A stretch of DNA of 41,071 bases from Corynebacterium sp. (lineage in GTDB: Bacteria > Actinomycetota > Actinomycetes > Mycobacteriales > Mycobacteriaceae): positions 1 through 41,071 of the forward strand of contig NZ_JAUNUG010000024.1 of assembly GCF_030538285.1 (NCBI RefSeq), read 5' to 3'. The notes beneath the pieces are model-generated. The model saw only the letters and a list, made by a program, of their open reading frames with translations, did no database searches and was not told where the DNA came from. A program made the translations under genes and the position numbers. Of the stretch, positions 33,103 to 41,071 are shown piece after piece; within the stretch, counting starts at the first letter, position 1; each line of letters starts with the position of its first letter.

Positions 33103-34569
33103 ATGGTCAACAAAATTGTCGGCTCAGCTATGGAAGCGATCGCTGGTCTCAAAGATGGAATGGTCATCGCCGTCGGTGGTTTCGGACCTGCGGGTGTCCC
33201 CTATGCATTGATCGACGCCGTCGTGGACATCGGAGTCACTGATCTCAGTGTGTACTCGAACAACCCGGGTGGAACCACCAATGACGGGCAACACTTTGGC
33301 CTGGCCAAACTGGTCGACAGCCATCGCATTCGACGTTTCGCCGGTTCCCACATCGGCTATAACAAGAGCTTCGAGGCACAATATCTGTCCGGTGAGATCG
33401 AATTGGAACTCATCCCCCAGGGCAGCCTCTCTGAGAGAATGCGTGCGGGAGGAGCAGGAATTCCCGCCTTTTATACCCCCACCGGCGCAGGTTCTTTGGT
33501 GGCACACGGTGGCATGCCGATCAAGTACGACGAAAACAAGAACGTCATCTCGGTATCGGAGCCCAAAGAAACCCGCACCTTCACCCGCAATGGCGAGAGC
33601 AGGGAATACGTCCTAGAAGAGTCAATCGTCACGGATTTCTCTCTCATCCACGCCTACAAGGCTGATGCGGAAGGCAACCTGGTGTTCCGGACGTCAGCAC
33701 GAAACTTCAATCCTGACGCCGCGATGTGCGGGGCGATCACAGTTGTGGAAGCTGAGCACATCGTCCCAGTTGGAACCCTGGACCCCGATGAGATTCATGT
33801 ACCCGGGATCTACGTCGACAAAGTTTTCCCGCTAACCCATGAGCAGCGGATCTTCAAACCCTTCGGTACCCTTCCTCCGTCCCCAGAGGAGAAGAAGGAA
33901 GAACCCGAGCCCGTTCACTCGCACAACATTGCTGGTTGGAGCCGTGATGAAATGGCCGCAAGAGCGGCCCTGGAGCTTAACGACGGTGAATATGTCAACC
34001 TCGGAATCGGGCTGCCGACCCGAGTGGCTGACCTCGTGCCGGAGGGGACAACCGTGACATTGCAGAGTGAAAACGGCATCCTGAAGATGGGCCCGGCACC
34101 CACTTATTACGAACTCGATCCTGATGTCATTAACGCAGGAAAAGAGTCAGTCACTATTCTCCGGGGCGGGTCCACGTTTGGATCTTCCGATAGCTTCGCC
34201 ATGATCCGGGGTGGCCATATCGACAAAGCCATCCTGGGGTCCCTGCAAGTCAGCGCTGACGGCGACATCGCCAACTGGGGTATTCCCGGTCGTAAAATGC
34301 GCGGAATGGGCGGCGCCATGGATCTCGTGGAGGGAGCCAAAAAGGTCATCGTTCTCATGGAACACCTCGACCCGGAGGGCAAGCCCCGTATTCTCAGTTC
34401 CTGCACGTACCCTCTGACGGGCCGGCAGGTGGTCAGCCGGATTATCACCAACCTTGGCGTTTTTGACGTCACTGATGACGGGCTGGTGCTTATCGAGATC
34501 GCCCCCGGTGTCACCGAGGACGAGATCAGGGAAGGGACCGAGGCTCAGTTCCGCACTGCGCTGAAGTGA
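33103..34569 (+). CDS. 3-oxoacid CoA-transferase, fused A and B subunits
   Basis: A 488-residue family I CoA-transferase in which the alpha half ([23 protein letters not shown], then the SHIGYNK and [24 protein letters not shown] blocks) and the beta half ([24 protein letters not shown]) are joined by a linker rich in P, E and K near residues 264-280. The catalytic glutamate is E323 in QSENGIL. The fused form is like animal SCOT (acetoacetate and succinyl-CoA). Here it could exchange CoA between acetoacetyl-CoA and succinate, renewing the succinyl-CoA used by the other CoA-transferase. Ends 2 bp from the converging LysR gene. Confidence 0.9.
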   Translation: MVNKIVGSAMEAIAGLKDGMVIAVGGFGPAGVPYALIDAVVDIGVTDLSVYSNNPGGTTNDGQHFGLAKLVDSHRIRRFAGSHIGYNKSFEAQYLSGEIELELIPQGSLSERMRAGGAGIPAFYTPTGAGSLVAHGGMPIKYDENKNVISVSEPKETRTFTRNGESREYVLEESIVTDFSLIHAYKADAEGNLVFRTSARNFNPDAAMCGAITVVEAEHIVPVGTLDPDEIHVPGIYVDKVFPLTHEQRIFKPFGTLPPSPEEKKEEPEPVHSHNIAGWSRDEMAARAALELNDGEYVNLGIGLPTRVADLVPEGTTVTLQSENGILKMGPAPTYYELDPDVINAGKESVTILRGGSTFGSSDSFAMIRGGHIDKAILGSLQVSADGDIANWGIPGRKMRGMGGAMDLVEGAKKVIVLMEHLDPEGKPRILSSCTYPLTGRQVVSRIITNLGVFDVTDDGLVLIEIAPGVTEDEIREGTEAQFRTALK

Positions 34570-34571
34570 AA

Positions 34572-35462
34572 CTACTCCGAGAACACATTCCGGGCTGCAT
34601 CTATTGCTAGCTGCAGTGCCGGATTTGTGTTTGTTCGGTGCCAGATCATTTGAACATCGAGGTGGTCCTCTGAATCCGCCAGCTCAAGGAAGACCACGTT
34701 ATCGGGCCGCACATTATCCCGGATGGAATCAAGAGTCAGAGCAACACCCATCTCCGCACCAACCAACACAACCAAGGTCCACGAATCGGGTGCCTGCTGT
34801 GCGACACGGGGCACAAAGCCAGCGAACATGGCCAGCGAATTAAGGCGATTCTGCAGAGCCGCGCCAAAACCACCGGGGAGGGTCACCCACCGCTCTTCAG
34901 CCAACTCCTTCATCGACACCGAAGTTCGGTTGGCCAATGGATGAGACTGTGACACGGCGATCATGGCCTTCTCGTGCCCGACGACTAGCGAATTGACCTC
35001 TGCCGGGAGAAAGTCCCATCTCCCGATCGCCAAATCCAAAGACCCGTCGAGGACCTTTTCCAAACCGACGTGAGAGAACTGCGATGACAACAGTTCCAGG
35101 CGGATCCCCGGGCTTCTCCGCCGAATTTGCCGTGCAATTTCGCCTACTGAGCGGTGTACCGACGCACCAGCGAATCCAAGGCGGATCTGTCCCCTTTCCC
35201 CACTGACAGTTTCCTCCACGATGCGTTGAGCTTCCTCTGAGGCGCTCACCAATTGGCGCGCAGGTTCCAGTAACGCCCTGCCTGCCGCGGTCAGGTCGAC
35301 GTGTCGCGTACTGCGTTCGAAAAGCTCAGCGCCCATTTGCCTTTCAAGCTGTTTAATCATGCGGCTCAACGGCGGCTGTGCGATGCGGAGCCTCTCCGCC
35401 GCCCTACCGAAATGCAGCTCTTCCGCAAGAATGAGAAAAGCGCGTGCCTGACCAACCTCCAT
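34572..35462 (-). CDS. LysR-family transcriptional regulator
   Basis: A 296-residue LysR regulator. The N-terminal winged helix is plain (FLILAEELHFGRAAERLRIAQPPLSRMIKQLE, about residues 9-40, then LFERSTRHVDLTAAG), followed by the periplasmic-binding-like effector domain with IRLGFAGASVH and a second lobe to the C-terminus. The type is that of BenM/CatM-like or GcdR-like activators. It is divergent from the CaiB-type CoA-transferase gene with 143 bp between, the usual place of a LysR target, and it likely controls the whole block in response to the substrate or its CoA ester. GGAGAG lies 4 nt before the ATG. Confidence 0.93.
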   Translation of the reverse strand: MEVGQARAFLILAEELHFGRAAERLRIAQPPLSRMIKQLERQMGAELFERSTRHVDLTAAGRALLEPARQLVSASEEAQRIVEETVSGERGQIRLGFAGASVHRSVGEIARQIRRRSPGIRLELLSSQFSHVGLEKVLDGSLDLAIGRWDFLPAEVNSLVVGHEKAMIAVSQSHPLANRTSVSMKELAEERWVTLPGGFGAALQNRLNSLAMFAGFVPRVAQQAPDSWTLVVLVGAEMGVALTLDSIRDNVRPDNVVFLELADSEDHLDVQMIWHRTNTNPALQLAIDAARNVFSE

Positions 35463-35513
35463 GTGCTCTCCTTTCCTGTCCTGAGCTGCGGAAACACTAT
35501 TACTCCAGAGTCA

Positions 35514-35532
35514 TTAATCGACCCCTCATTAA
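35514..35532. promoter_or_regulatory. Candidate LysR site between the regulator and CoA-transferase genes
   Basis: TTAAT-N9-ATTAA, a 19-bp AT-rich dyad in an otherwise GC-rich sequence, with CATTAA repeated on the same strand. It stands 52 bp upstream of the regulator start and 74 bp before the CoA-transferase start. It departs from strict T-N11-A. TTGGAC at 35536 may be the -35 of the CoA-transferase promoter. Confidence 0.4.
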
Positions 35533-35605
35533 GTATTGGACGGTTAGAAATCTACATGCTTCTATGAGGGAAGTCACTATTTTCACCAGAAGAGAGGTTG
35601 CTTCC

Positions 35606-36820
35606 ATGACGCTTGAGCACCCCCGCTCGGACCGCGCCTGCGGACCACTCGATGGGCTCGTGGTCGCAGATTTTTCTCGGGTTCTGGCCGGCCCGTACTG
35701 CACGATGCTCCTCGCCGATCTGGGTGCGACAGTGATCAAGGTGGAGTCACCACAAGGCGATGACACCCGCTCGTGGGTTCCTCCGGCGCGGAATGGGGTG
35801 GGGACCTACTTCCTCTCAGTCAATCGCAATAAGGATTCGATCACACTCGATCTGACAGACCCCTCAGATCTCGAGCTCGCTTACGCCATCATCGATCGCG
35901 CCGACGTTTTCGTTGAAAACTTCAAACCGGGTGGACTCGCCCGTTTTGGCCTGGACGCGGAATCAGTAGCACTACGCTGGCCGCAGCTGATCCACGCCTC
36001 TATCACAGGCTTCGGCACCGGTCCCGGCGCGAGCATGCCCGGTTATGATCTGCTAGTTCAGGCCATGTCCGGCATGATGCATACGACCGGACACCCTGAT
36101 GGGCCTCCGCAGCGTTCCGGTGTCGCCATTTTCGACGTTGTGACTGGTCTCCACACCACAATCGCGATCCTGGCAGCCCTCCAAGAACGAAACTGTTCTG
36201 GACTCGGCCAGCATGTTGCTCTCGATCTTTTCTCGTCGGCGCTCTCTGGCCTAGTCAACCAAACGACTGGCTACGCCGCCTGCGGGAACGAACCTATGAG
36301 GTTGGGTAATGACCACCCCAGCCTCTACCCCTACGGCCCTTTCGCCGCTGCAGACGGTGACATCGTCATCTGCTGCGGCAACGACGCACAGTTTTCACGT
36401 CTGGTTGAGTGCCTCGGAGTGCCAGCCGCGGCCAATGACCCTCGTTTCACGACGATGGAGGTACGGAATGCACACCGCGGCGTTCTCCGACCAATTCTAG
36501 AAAAGGCTCTACAGGCGGACACCGCTGATGGTTGGTTTCAGCGCCTGCAGGAAGCTGCTGTCCCCTGCGCTCCCATCCTCAGTGTGGGGGAAGGCATCCG
36601 CTATGCAGAAAGGCTTGGGCTCACCCCGGTCGTTGAGGCCGGGGAAGGCGAGTCAGCGGTGCCTTTAATTAAGAACCCCATGGCGTTCAGCCGCAGCGAA
36701 ATTGAGTACCCAAAAGCACCACCCGCACTCGGCGCTGACCGTAACTCGATCATCGCATGGCTGCAGTCCACGCCTGCCCTGCATGACCTCGCCCGCCCTC
36801 TAGCCCACTCGAAAGGATAG
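35606..36820 (+). CDS. CaiB/BaiF family CoA-transferase, succinyl-CoA:glutarate-like
   Basis: A 404-residue family III CoA-transferase. Its sequence runs close to human SUGCT as I recall it: LVVADFSRVLAGPYCTMLLADLGATVIKVE, then DDTRSWVPP, YFLSVNRNKDSI, DVFVENFKPGGLARFGL, and the catalytic aspartate D148 in PGYDLLVQAMSGMMH. SUGCT and bacterial GcdG move CoA from succinyl-CoA to glutarate. Start at ATG 35606 with AGAGAGG 8 nt upstream; the frame is open to 35444 but the extra part is in the promoter. Next to a LysR gene as gcdG is to gcdR in pseudomonads. CaiB-like carnitine or other dicarboxylate activity remains possible. Confidence 0.85.
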   Translation: MTLEHPRSDRACGPLDGLVVADFSRVLAGPYCTMLLADLGATVIKVESPQGDDTRSWVPPARNGVGTYFLSVNRNKDSITLDLTDPSDLELAYAIIDRADVFVENFKPGGLARFGLDAESVALRWPQLIHASITGFGTGPGASMPGYDLLVQAMSGMMHTTGHPDGPPQRSGVAIFDVVTGLHTTIAILAALQERNCSGLGQHVALDLFSSALSGLVNQTTGYAACGNEPMRLGNDHPSLYPYGPFAAADGDIVICCGNDAQFSRLVECLGVPAAANDPRFTTMEVRNAHRGVLRPILEKALQADTADGWFQRLQEAAVPCAPILSVGEGIRYAERLGLTPVVEAGEGESAVPLIKNPMAFSRSEIEYPKAPPALGADRNSIIAWLQSTPALHDLARPLAHSKG

Positions 36821-36826
36821 ATCCGC

Positions 36827-37249
36827 GTGTCTACAGCTCCCCTCAACTGCTTCACCACGAATCTGGATGTCCGGTGGTCCGATCAGGACGTCAACGGGCA
36901 CGTCAATAACGCCAACGCCGTCACTTTGCTGGAGGAAGCGCGTGTCCGGGCCAGCATGCACTGGTCTGGTAGCGCTCCAGGCAAGAACAATCCGCGTGTG
37001 GTGCGCGCTATCAACGTCGTTTTCGATGCCGAGCTAGCTCACGCTCAACCATTGTCCGCAAATATCTGGGTCTCCCGGATCGGCGGCACGTCCTTCACTA
37101 TTCAGCACGAGCTCATCCAGAACGACACGGTGTGTGTCACTGCAGAAGCAGTGATCGTCGTCCTGGACCGCGACACTCGAAAACCCGCGGCCATTCCAGA
37201 CCTGCTGCGCACCCAGCTTTCCGACTACTACGCGCCAGCCTCCGTCTGA
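36827..37249 (+). CDS. Hotdog-fold acyl-CoA thioesterase
   Basis: A 140-residue thioesterase of the 4HBT/YbgC type. The active-site pattern is visible near the start: VRWSDQDVNGHVNNANAVTLLEEAR, in which the aspartate of SDQD and the GHVNN turn form the pocket, and the helix follows. It begins with GTG, GAAAGGA 9 nt upstream, 6 bp after the CoA-transferase stop, so it is co-transcribed. It may release CoA from stalled or wrong acyl-CoAs and protect the free CoA pool. Substrate not readable. Confidence 0.85.
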   Translation: MSTAPLNCFTTNLDVRWSDQDVNGHVNNANAVTLLEEARVRASMHWSGSAPGKNNPRVVRAINVVFDAELAHAQPLSANIWVSRIGGTSFTIQHELIQNDTVCVTAEAVIVVLDRDTRKPAAIPDLLRTQLSDYYAPASV

Positions 37250-37286
37250 TCTCCAACCCCACCCCATAGATAAGGAATCCCCCATC

Positions 37287-38489
37287 ATGTCCACTCTCAT
37301 TGACCTCCCCGACTTCCTGCTCCTGGACTCCGACCTCACCGATGAGGACCGCGCGCTGCGTGACAAGGTGCGCGAGTTCGGCAAGAAGCATGTCCTGCCG
37401 ATCATCAACGAATACTGGGAGCGCGCCGAGTTCCCTGCTGAGATCCTTCAGCCGCTGGCGGAGCTGGGTATTATCGGCACCTTCATCGAGGGGTATGGCT
37501 GCCCGGGGCTTTCGCGTCATCAGGCGGGCCTGGTGGCTCGTGAGATGAGTCGTATCGATGGTTCGATCAATACTTTCCTGGGTGTCCACTCAAACCTGTG
37601 CATGGGCTCGATCTACATGCTCGGTTCGGAGGAGCAGCGGCAGCGGTGGTTGCCGGATATGGCACAGCTGAAGAAGACGGGAGCTTTCGCTCTCACTGAG
37701 CCGAATCACGGGTCGGATTCTGTGTCGTTGGAGACCTCGGCCCGCCGCGATGGTGATCATTGGGTTCTTAATGGCCATAAGCGCTGGATCGGTAATGGGC
37801 ACGCCGGTGATGTCATCGTGGTCTACGCCCGCGATGAGGAAGACGGCCAGGTGAAGGCGTTTGTCGTCGAGAAGCAGGAAGACGGTGAGTACCCGGAGGG
37901 TTACCGTCCGGAGGTGATCACCGGTAAGACGGGTAAGCGCGCGATCCTGCAGGGTGACATTGTCATCGAGAACTTGCAGGTACCGGCGGAAAATCGTCTG
38001 GAGAATTGCGAGTCTTTCGAGGGGGTTAACCGCGTTCTCAAGGCGACGCGTGGCGGTGCTTCCTGGGAGGCGGTGGGCCACGGTATGGCCGCGTTCGAGC
38101 TGGCTGCGCAGTACGCCCTGGAGCGCGAGCAGTTCGGCGCCCCGATCGCCAGTTACCAGCTGGTGCAGGAGAAGTTGGCGACGATGCTCTCCGATGTCAC
38201 CCAGATGCAGCTGCTGTGCACGCGGATGGCGCAGCTGCAGGAACGTGATGAGTTCACCGGCCCGATGGCGGGCATGGTGAAAATGGTCACCTCCCGCAAG
38301 GCGCTGGCGGCGTGCCGGGAGGCCCGCGACATGATGGGTGGCAATGGTCTGCTGCTGGAGTATCACGTTGCCCGCCACATGACGGACATGGAGGTTGTGT
38401 CAACGTACGAGGGCACCGACTCGATGCAGGCGCTTATCATCGGCCGCGAGATCACCGGCATTTCCGCATTCACCCGGAAGAGGAAGTAG
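37287..38489 (+). CDS. Acyl-CoA dehydrogenase paired with the FadN-like gene
   Basis: A 400-residue acyl-CoA dehydrogenase, close paralogue of the protein at 30642-31862; the middle and C-terminal parts are nearly the same (GHKRWIGNGHAGDVIVVYARDE, DMMGGNGLLL, TYEGTDSMQALI). It too lacks the glutaryl-binding arginine (GSINTFLGVHSN). Codon use is GC-rich and G-ending (many GTG, CTG), unlike the gene set just upstream, so this looks like the resident copy. AAGGAA stands 8 nt before the ATG. It precedes the HCDH-ECH fusion by 9 bp, making a compact beta-oxidation pair. Confidence 0.88.
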   Translation: MSTLIDLPDFLLLDSDLTDEDRALRDKVREFGKKHVLPIINEYWERAEFPAEILQPLAELGIIGTFIEGYGCPGLSRHQAGLVAREMSRIDGSINTFLGVHSNLCMGSIYMLGSEEQRQRWLPDMAQLKKTGAFALTEPNHGSDSVSLETSARRDGDHWVLNGHKRWIGNGHAGDVIVVYARDEEDGQVKAFVVEKQEDGEYPEGYRPEVITGKTGKRAILQGDIVIENLQVPAENRLENCESFEGVNRVLKATRGGASWEAVGHGMAAFELAAQYALEREQFGAPIASYQLVQEKLATMLSDVTQMQLLCTRMAQLQERDEFTGPMAGMVKMVTSRKALAACREARDMMGGNGLLLEYHVARHMTDMEVVSTYEGTDSMQALIIGREITGISAFTRKRK

Positions 38490-38498
38490 GCAGGACGC

Positions 38499-40703
38499 AT
38501 GATTACCCACATCTCCCGGGCTGCGGTCATCGGGGCCGGCTCGATGGGTTCTGGAATTGCCGCGCTCCTGGCCAACGCGGGCATTGAGGTCCTTCTGCTG
38601 GACCGCCCGTCCCCGGAGGGTGAGGATAACAGCGCCCTGGCGCGTCGTGGTATCGATCTACAGGTGGAACGCAAGGGGTTCCTGCGGCCGGAGTTCTCCG
38701 CGCGGGTCACCCCCGGAAACATCGACGATGATGCTGCCCGGCTGGGTGAGGTCGACTGGATTGTTGAGGCAGTGTTTGAGGATCTGCAGGTCAAGCACGA
38801 CACATTCGCGCTGATCAACGCCCACCGCTCCCCCACCACCCTCGTCTCCTCCAACACCTCCACCATTCCGCTCGCGGATCTGGTCGCGCCCTTTGATACC
38901 GATTTCCAGCGGCATTTCGCGATCATCCATTTCTTCAATCCGCCGCGCGTGATGCGTCTGGTGGAGGTGGTGGCAGGCCCGCACACGTCGGCCACCACTA
39001 TCGATGCCCTCACCCAGGCCGTGGAGCAGCAGCTGGGCAAGGTGGCACTGCGGTGCCGGGATACGCCGGGTTTCATTGCCAACCGGGTGGGCAATCTGTG
39101 GATGGCTGCCGGCGCACGCCTGGCCCTGGATCGGGGCATTGTCCCGGAGTTGGCGGACGCGGTGTTTGGTCGACCTTTCGGGGTGCCGCGCACCGGGATC
39201 TTCGGGCTCTTCGACTACATCGGCCTGCAGCTGGTCCCCGGGATCTGGGGCTCGTTGACGGCCGAGCTGCCCACATCCGATGCCTACCACCGCTTTCGTA
39301 TCGACGATCATCCCGTCTTCACCGGCCTGCTTGAGCGTGGATGGACGGGTCGTACCGCGGAATCCGGTTTCTACCGGGGCCGGGAGGAGGTACTCGCCGA
39401 AGAGTTCAGCTACCACCCGAAGCGGTTGCCGGACGATGCGGCACTCGCTGCCGAAACGGCCCGTGAGGTGATCACCACTGACAGCCCGGCGGGGCGTTTC
39501 GCCCGTGACACGTTCCTGGAGACCCTGCGATATTGCCTGGATATCGCCCCGGAAATCGCTGATACCGTGGCGGATATCGATACCGCCATGGAGCTGGGTT
39601 ACGGCTGGAAACGCGGCCCCTTCGCCCTGGCGGACTCCATCGGATTGGAGCTGCTGGTTTCGCTTATCGACGCCACCCCACCGCTCCTTCACGCCGCCCT
39701 GCAAGCCGGCGGGTTTTATCCGGCGCCGGGTCGCACTCTGACCACCACCGGGGAGGTCATCGATACCCCGGCCCGCGCGGGCGTGGTCACGGCCGCCCAG
39801 CTGCACGGGGCGGGCACGGGCATCCTCGGCAATGATGCTGGTGTGGTCTCGCTTCTCGACGACCGCGTGGCTCTTCTTTCCCTGTCCACCCCGATGAACT
39901 CGATCACCGCCGATGCCCTCGAGCTTCTCCAGGCGGTCGCGGAGCAGGGCCCGGAGTTAGGGATCGGCTCGTTAGTCATCGGCAACGACGAACACCGCGC
40001 ATTCTCCGCTGGCGCGGACCTACCCACCATGGCGCAACTGGCCGCCAGCGGGGATGAGCAGCGTGCCTATATGGAGTTCTCCGAGGGGCGCACCACATTG
40101 GAGGCACTGGCGCAGGCCCCGTTCCCGGTGGTCGCAGCCCTGCGGGGTGTGGCGCTGGGTGGTGGGGCGGAATTGCTGCTGCATTGTGACGCGGCGCTCG
40201 CCCATGCGGAAGCGAAGGTCGGTTTCCCGGAACGCCACGTCGGTCTCATCCCCGCCTGGGGCGGTTGCGTGCGTGCCCTGTCTCGCCTGCCGGACCCGGG
40301 CGCCGCCTTCCGCCTCATCATGGACGCCTCCCCCATCCCGGTGCTCGAGGCCCAGGCCTGTGGGCTCCTGCGGGACACCGACCAGATCATCCTCAGCCCT
40401 GACCACGTCCTCGCCCAGGCCGTGGAACTGGCCCGCCAGTTGCAGGACTCCTACACTCCGGCGCCGGATCCCCGCCCCCAGGCCACCGCCCCGGAGGAGT
40501 TACTCGCACTGTGGGATGAGTCCGCGGGCACCGCGGTCGACGCACGGATCGCCCGGGCCTTGGCTGGGGTGTTGTCGAACGCGACGTCGATAAGCGAAAC
40601 CGGCGAGAAGGAAAGCCGGGCCGCCGCCGGGCTCATCGTCCAGCCGGAGATGGCCGCGCGGGCTGAGCACATGGCTCGCACGCGCCGCCCACTGCACAAC
40701 TAG
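38499..40703 (+). CDS. FadN-like fusion of 3-hydroxyacyl-CoA dehydrogenase and enoyl-CoA hydratase
   Basis: A 734-residue bifunctional beta-oxidation enzyme. The dehydrogenase comes first (GAGSMGSGIAALLANAGI at residues 12-29, catalytic histidine in IIHFFNPPRVMRLVE, second domain to about 420). The hydratase follows, from about residue 455 (LSTPMNSITADALELL, GGGAELLLHCD near 554, FPERHVGLIPAWGG). This order is the reverse of FadB/FadJ and matches FadN of Bacillus. Both hydratase glutamates are kept. The ATG at 38499 is 9 bp after the acyl-CoA dehydrogenase stop with GGACG upstream. Acts on the product of that enzyme. Confidence 0.9.
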   Translation: MITHISRAAVIGAGSMGSGIAALLANAGIEVLLLDRPSPEGEDNSALARRGIDLQVERKGFLRPEFSARVTPGNIDDDAARLGEVDWIVEAVFEDLQVKHDTFALINAHRSPTTLVSSNTSTIPLADLVAPFDTDFQRHFAIIHFFNPPRVMRLVEVVAGPHTSATTIDALTQAVEQQLGKVALRCRDTPGFIANRVGNLWMAAGARLALDRGIVPELADAVFGRPFGVPRTGIFGLFDYIGLQLVPGIWGSLTAELPTSDAYHRFRIDDHPVFTGLLERGWTGRTAESGFYRGREEVLAEEFSYHPKRLPDDAALAAETAREVITTDSPAGRFARDTFLETLRYCLDIAPEIADTVADIDTAMELGYGWKRGPFALADSIGLELLVSLIDATPPLLHAALQAGGFYPAPGRTLTTTGEVIDTPARAGVVTAAQLHGAGTGILGNDAGVVSLLDDRVALLSLSTPMNSITADALELLQAVAEQGPELGIGSLVIGNDEHRAFSAGADLPTMAQLAASGDEQRAYMEFSEGRTTLEALAQAPFPVVAALRGVALGGGAELLLHCDAALAHAEAKVGFPERHVGLIPAWGGCVRALSRLPDPGAAFRLIMDASPIPVLEAQACGLLRDTDQIILSPDHVLAQAVELARQLQDSYTPAPDPRPQATAPEELLALWDESAGTAVDARIARALAGVLSNATSISETGEKESRAAAGLIVQPEMAARAEHMARTRRPLHN

Positions 40704-40708
40704 CAACA

Positions 40709-40736
40709 GCGCCGACCCCTACAACAGGGGTCGGCG
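40709..40736. terminator. Bidirectional terminator after the FadN-like gene
   Basis: A perfect 12-bp stem, GCGCCGACCCCT (40709-40720) with AGGGGTCGGCGC (40726-40737 by symmetry), loop ACAAC. It lies between two converging genes, 5 bp after one stop and about 20 bp from the other, and so can serve both strands. Confidence 0.75.
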
Positions 40737-40757
40737 CCGTCGGAAGCGGATGAGCGT

Positions 40758-41071
40758 TTAGGCGTTGTGCTTGGCCTCGACGCGGCCGATGGCCTCCTTG
40801 GCCACCAGCTCCTGGATGCCCATGTCCAGCTCGGAGGTGAAGCCGACGCAGGAGCAATTGATCTCGCCGAGGACGTAGGTGTCGTTGCCGTCCTCGTCGT
40901 TATCCAGCATGAAGTCTGCGGTCCAGATCAGCGGAATGTTGTCGCCGCCGAGGTTCTCGGCGATGACGGGGCGGGCCGCGGCGAACATGTCGACGAGGTC
41001 CTGCCACTTTTCCGGAGAGTCGTAGGTGTACTTCGCGCCGGAGAACAGGGTGGCGGAGAAGTTGTCGCCGC
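40758..41071 (-). CDS. ATP-grasp-like (Cj0069-type) protein, 3' end only
   Basis: The last 103 residues of a protein cut by the window edge (the frame is open to base 41069). The end has IPLIWTADFMLDN, then YVLGEINCSCVGFTSELDMGIQ, a pattern like the metal-binding end of ATP-grasp proteins in which the acidic residue and asparagine of GEINCSCVG take part. I recall this ending from the Cj0069 family of unknown function found in corynebacteria and Campylobacter, but cannot check it. Convergent with the FadN-like gene across a terminator. Confidence 0.65.
   Translation of the reverse strand, partial: GDNFSATLFSGAKYTYDSPEKWQDLVDMFAAARPVIAENLGGDNIPLIWTADFMLDNDEDGNDTYVLGEINCSCVGFTSELDMGIQELVAKEAIGRVEAKHNA

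Noticed and set aside
24006-37249. Reading the block as carnitine or crotonobetaine metabolism (caiA, caiB, caiD)
   Set aside because: The CoA-transferase is nearer SUGCT than CaiB by eye, the dehydrogenase has the glutaryl-CoA arginine, and no carnitine transporter or CaiC-like ligase is present. It stays a weaker alternative.
22758-37249. A mobile element or genomic island with defined ends
   Set aside because: Codon use differs, but no integrase, transposase, tRNA gene or flanking direct repeat could be found, so no ends can be stated.

Overview
The window reads as chromosomal DNA of a Corynebacterium or a close mycolic-acid-bearing relative. It is GC-rich. It carries the corynebacterial block birA / dtsR1 / dtsR2 / accE / maf next to purK-purE, a DUF3151 gene and Rib/YPDG-type surface proteins. 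Several genes have a TANNNT -10 box 7-8 nt before the start codon, the leaderless layout common in this group. No rRNA, tRNA, CRISPR array, prophage or insertion sequence is visible.

Region 1 (1-10.4 kb), cell envelope. The 3' end of a sugar ABC permease gene and a small membrane protein face a tight four-gene minus-strand operon whose genes all overlap by 4 bp. In order these encode a membrane-anchored PIG-L deacetylase, an ATP-grasp ligase-like protein, a processive GT2 glycosyltransferase and a Tat-exported protein. This looks like an uncharacterised glycan synthesis and modification system. Divergent from it is a 993-aa wall-anchored adhesin-like protein with a collagen-like stalk and an LARTG sorting signal. 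A terminator and a pair of 81-bp elements with terminal inverted repeats follow, then two more exported proteins.

Region 2 (10.4-22.7 kb), housekeeping. It holds a YdcF-like DUF218 gene, a succinate-semialdehyde dehydrogenase-like gene, purE, purK, a PH-domain membrane protein and birA on the minus strand. On the plus strand come dtsR1, dtsR2, accE and maf, the acyl-CoA carboxylase parts used for fatty and mycolic acid synthesis (accBC is not in the window). An AT3-SGNH acyltransferase, DUF3151 and DUF4282 follow.

Region 3 (22.7-37.25 kb), a catabolic block with less GC-biased codon use. It contains an MFS transporter and a glutaryl-CoA dehydrogenase on the minus strand. Divergent from these is a TAXI-TRAP uptake system followed by enoyl-CoA hydratase, 3-hydroxyacyl-CoA dehydrogenase, acyl-CoA dehydrogenase, thiolase and a fused 3-oxoacid CoA-transferase. 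A LysR regulator, a SUGCT/GcdG-like CaiB-type CoA-transferase and a hotdog thioesterase complete it. Together they would import a dicarboxylate, most simply glutarate, activate it with CoA, decarboxylate it to crotonyl-CoA and oxidise it to acetyl-CoA. The substrate is inferred.

Region 4 (37.25-41.07 kb). A second acyl-CoA dehydrogenase, roughly 70% identical by eye to the one in the catabolic block, is paired with a FadN-type HCDH-ECH fusion in GC-rich codon use. A strong bidirectional terminator separates them from the 3' end of an ATP-grasp-like gene cut by the window edge.
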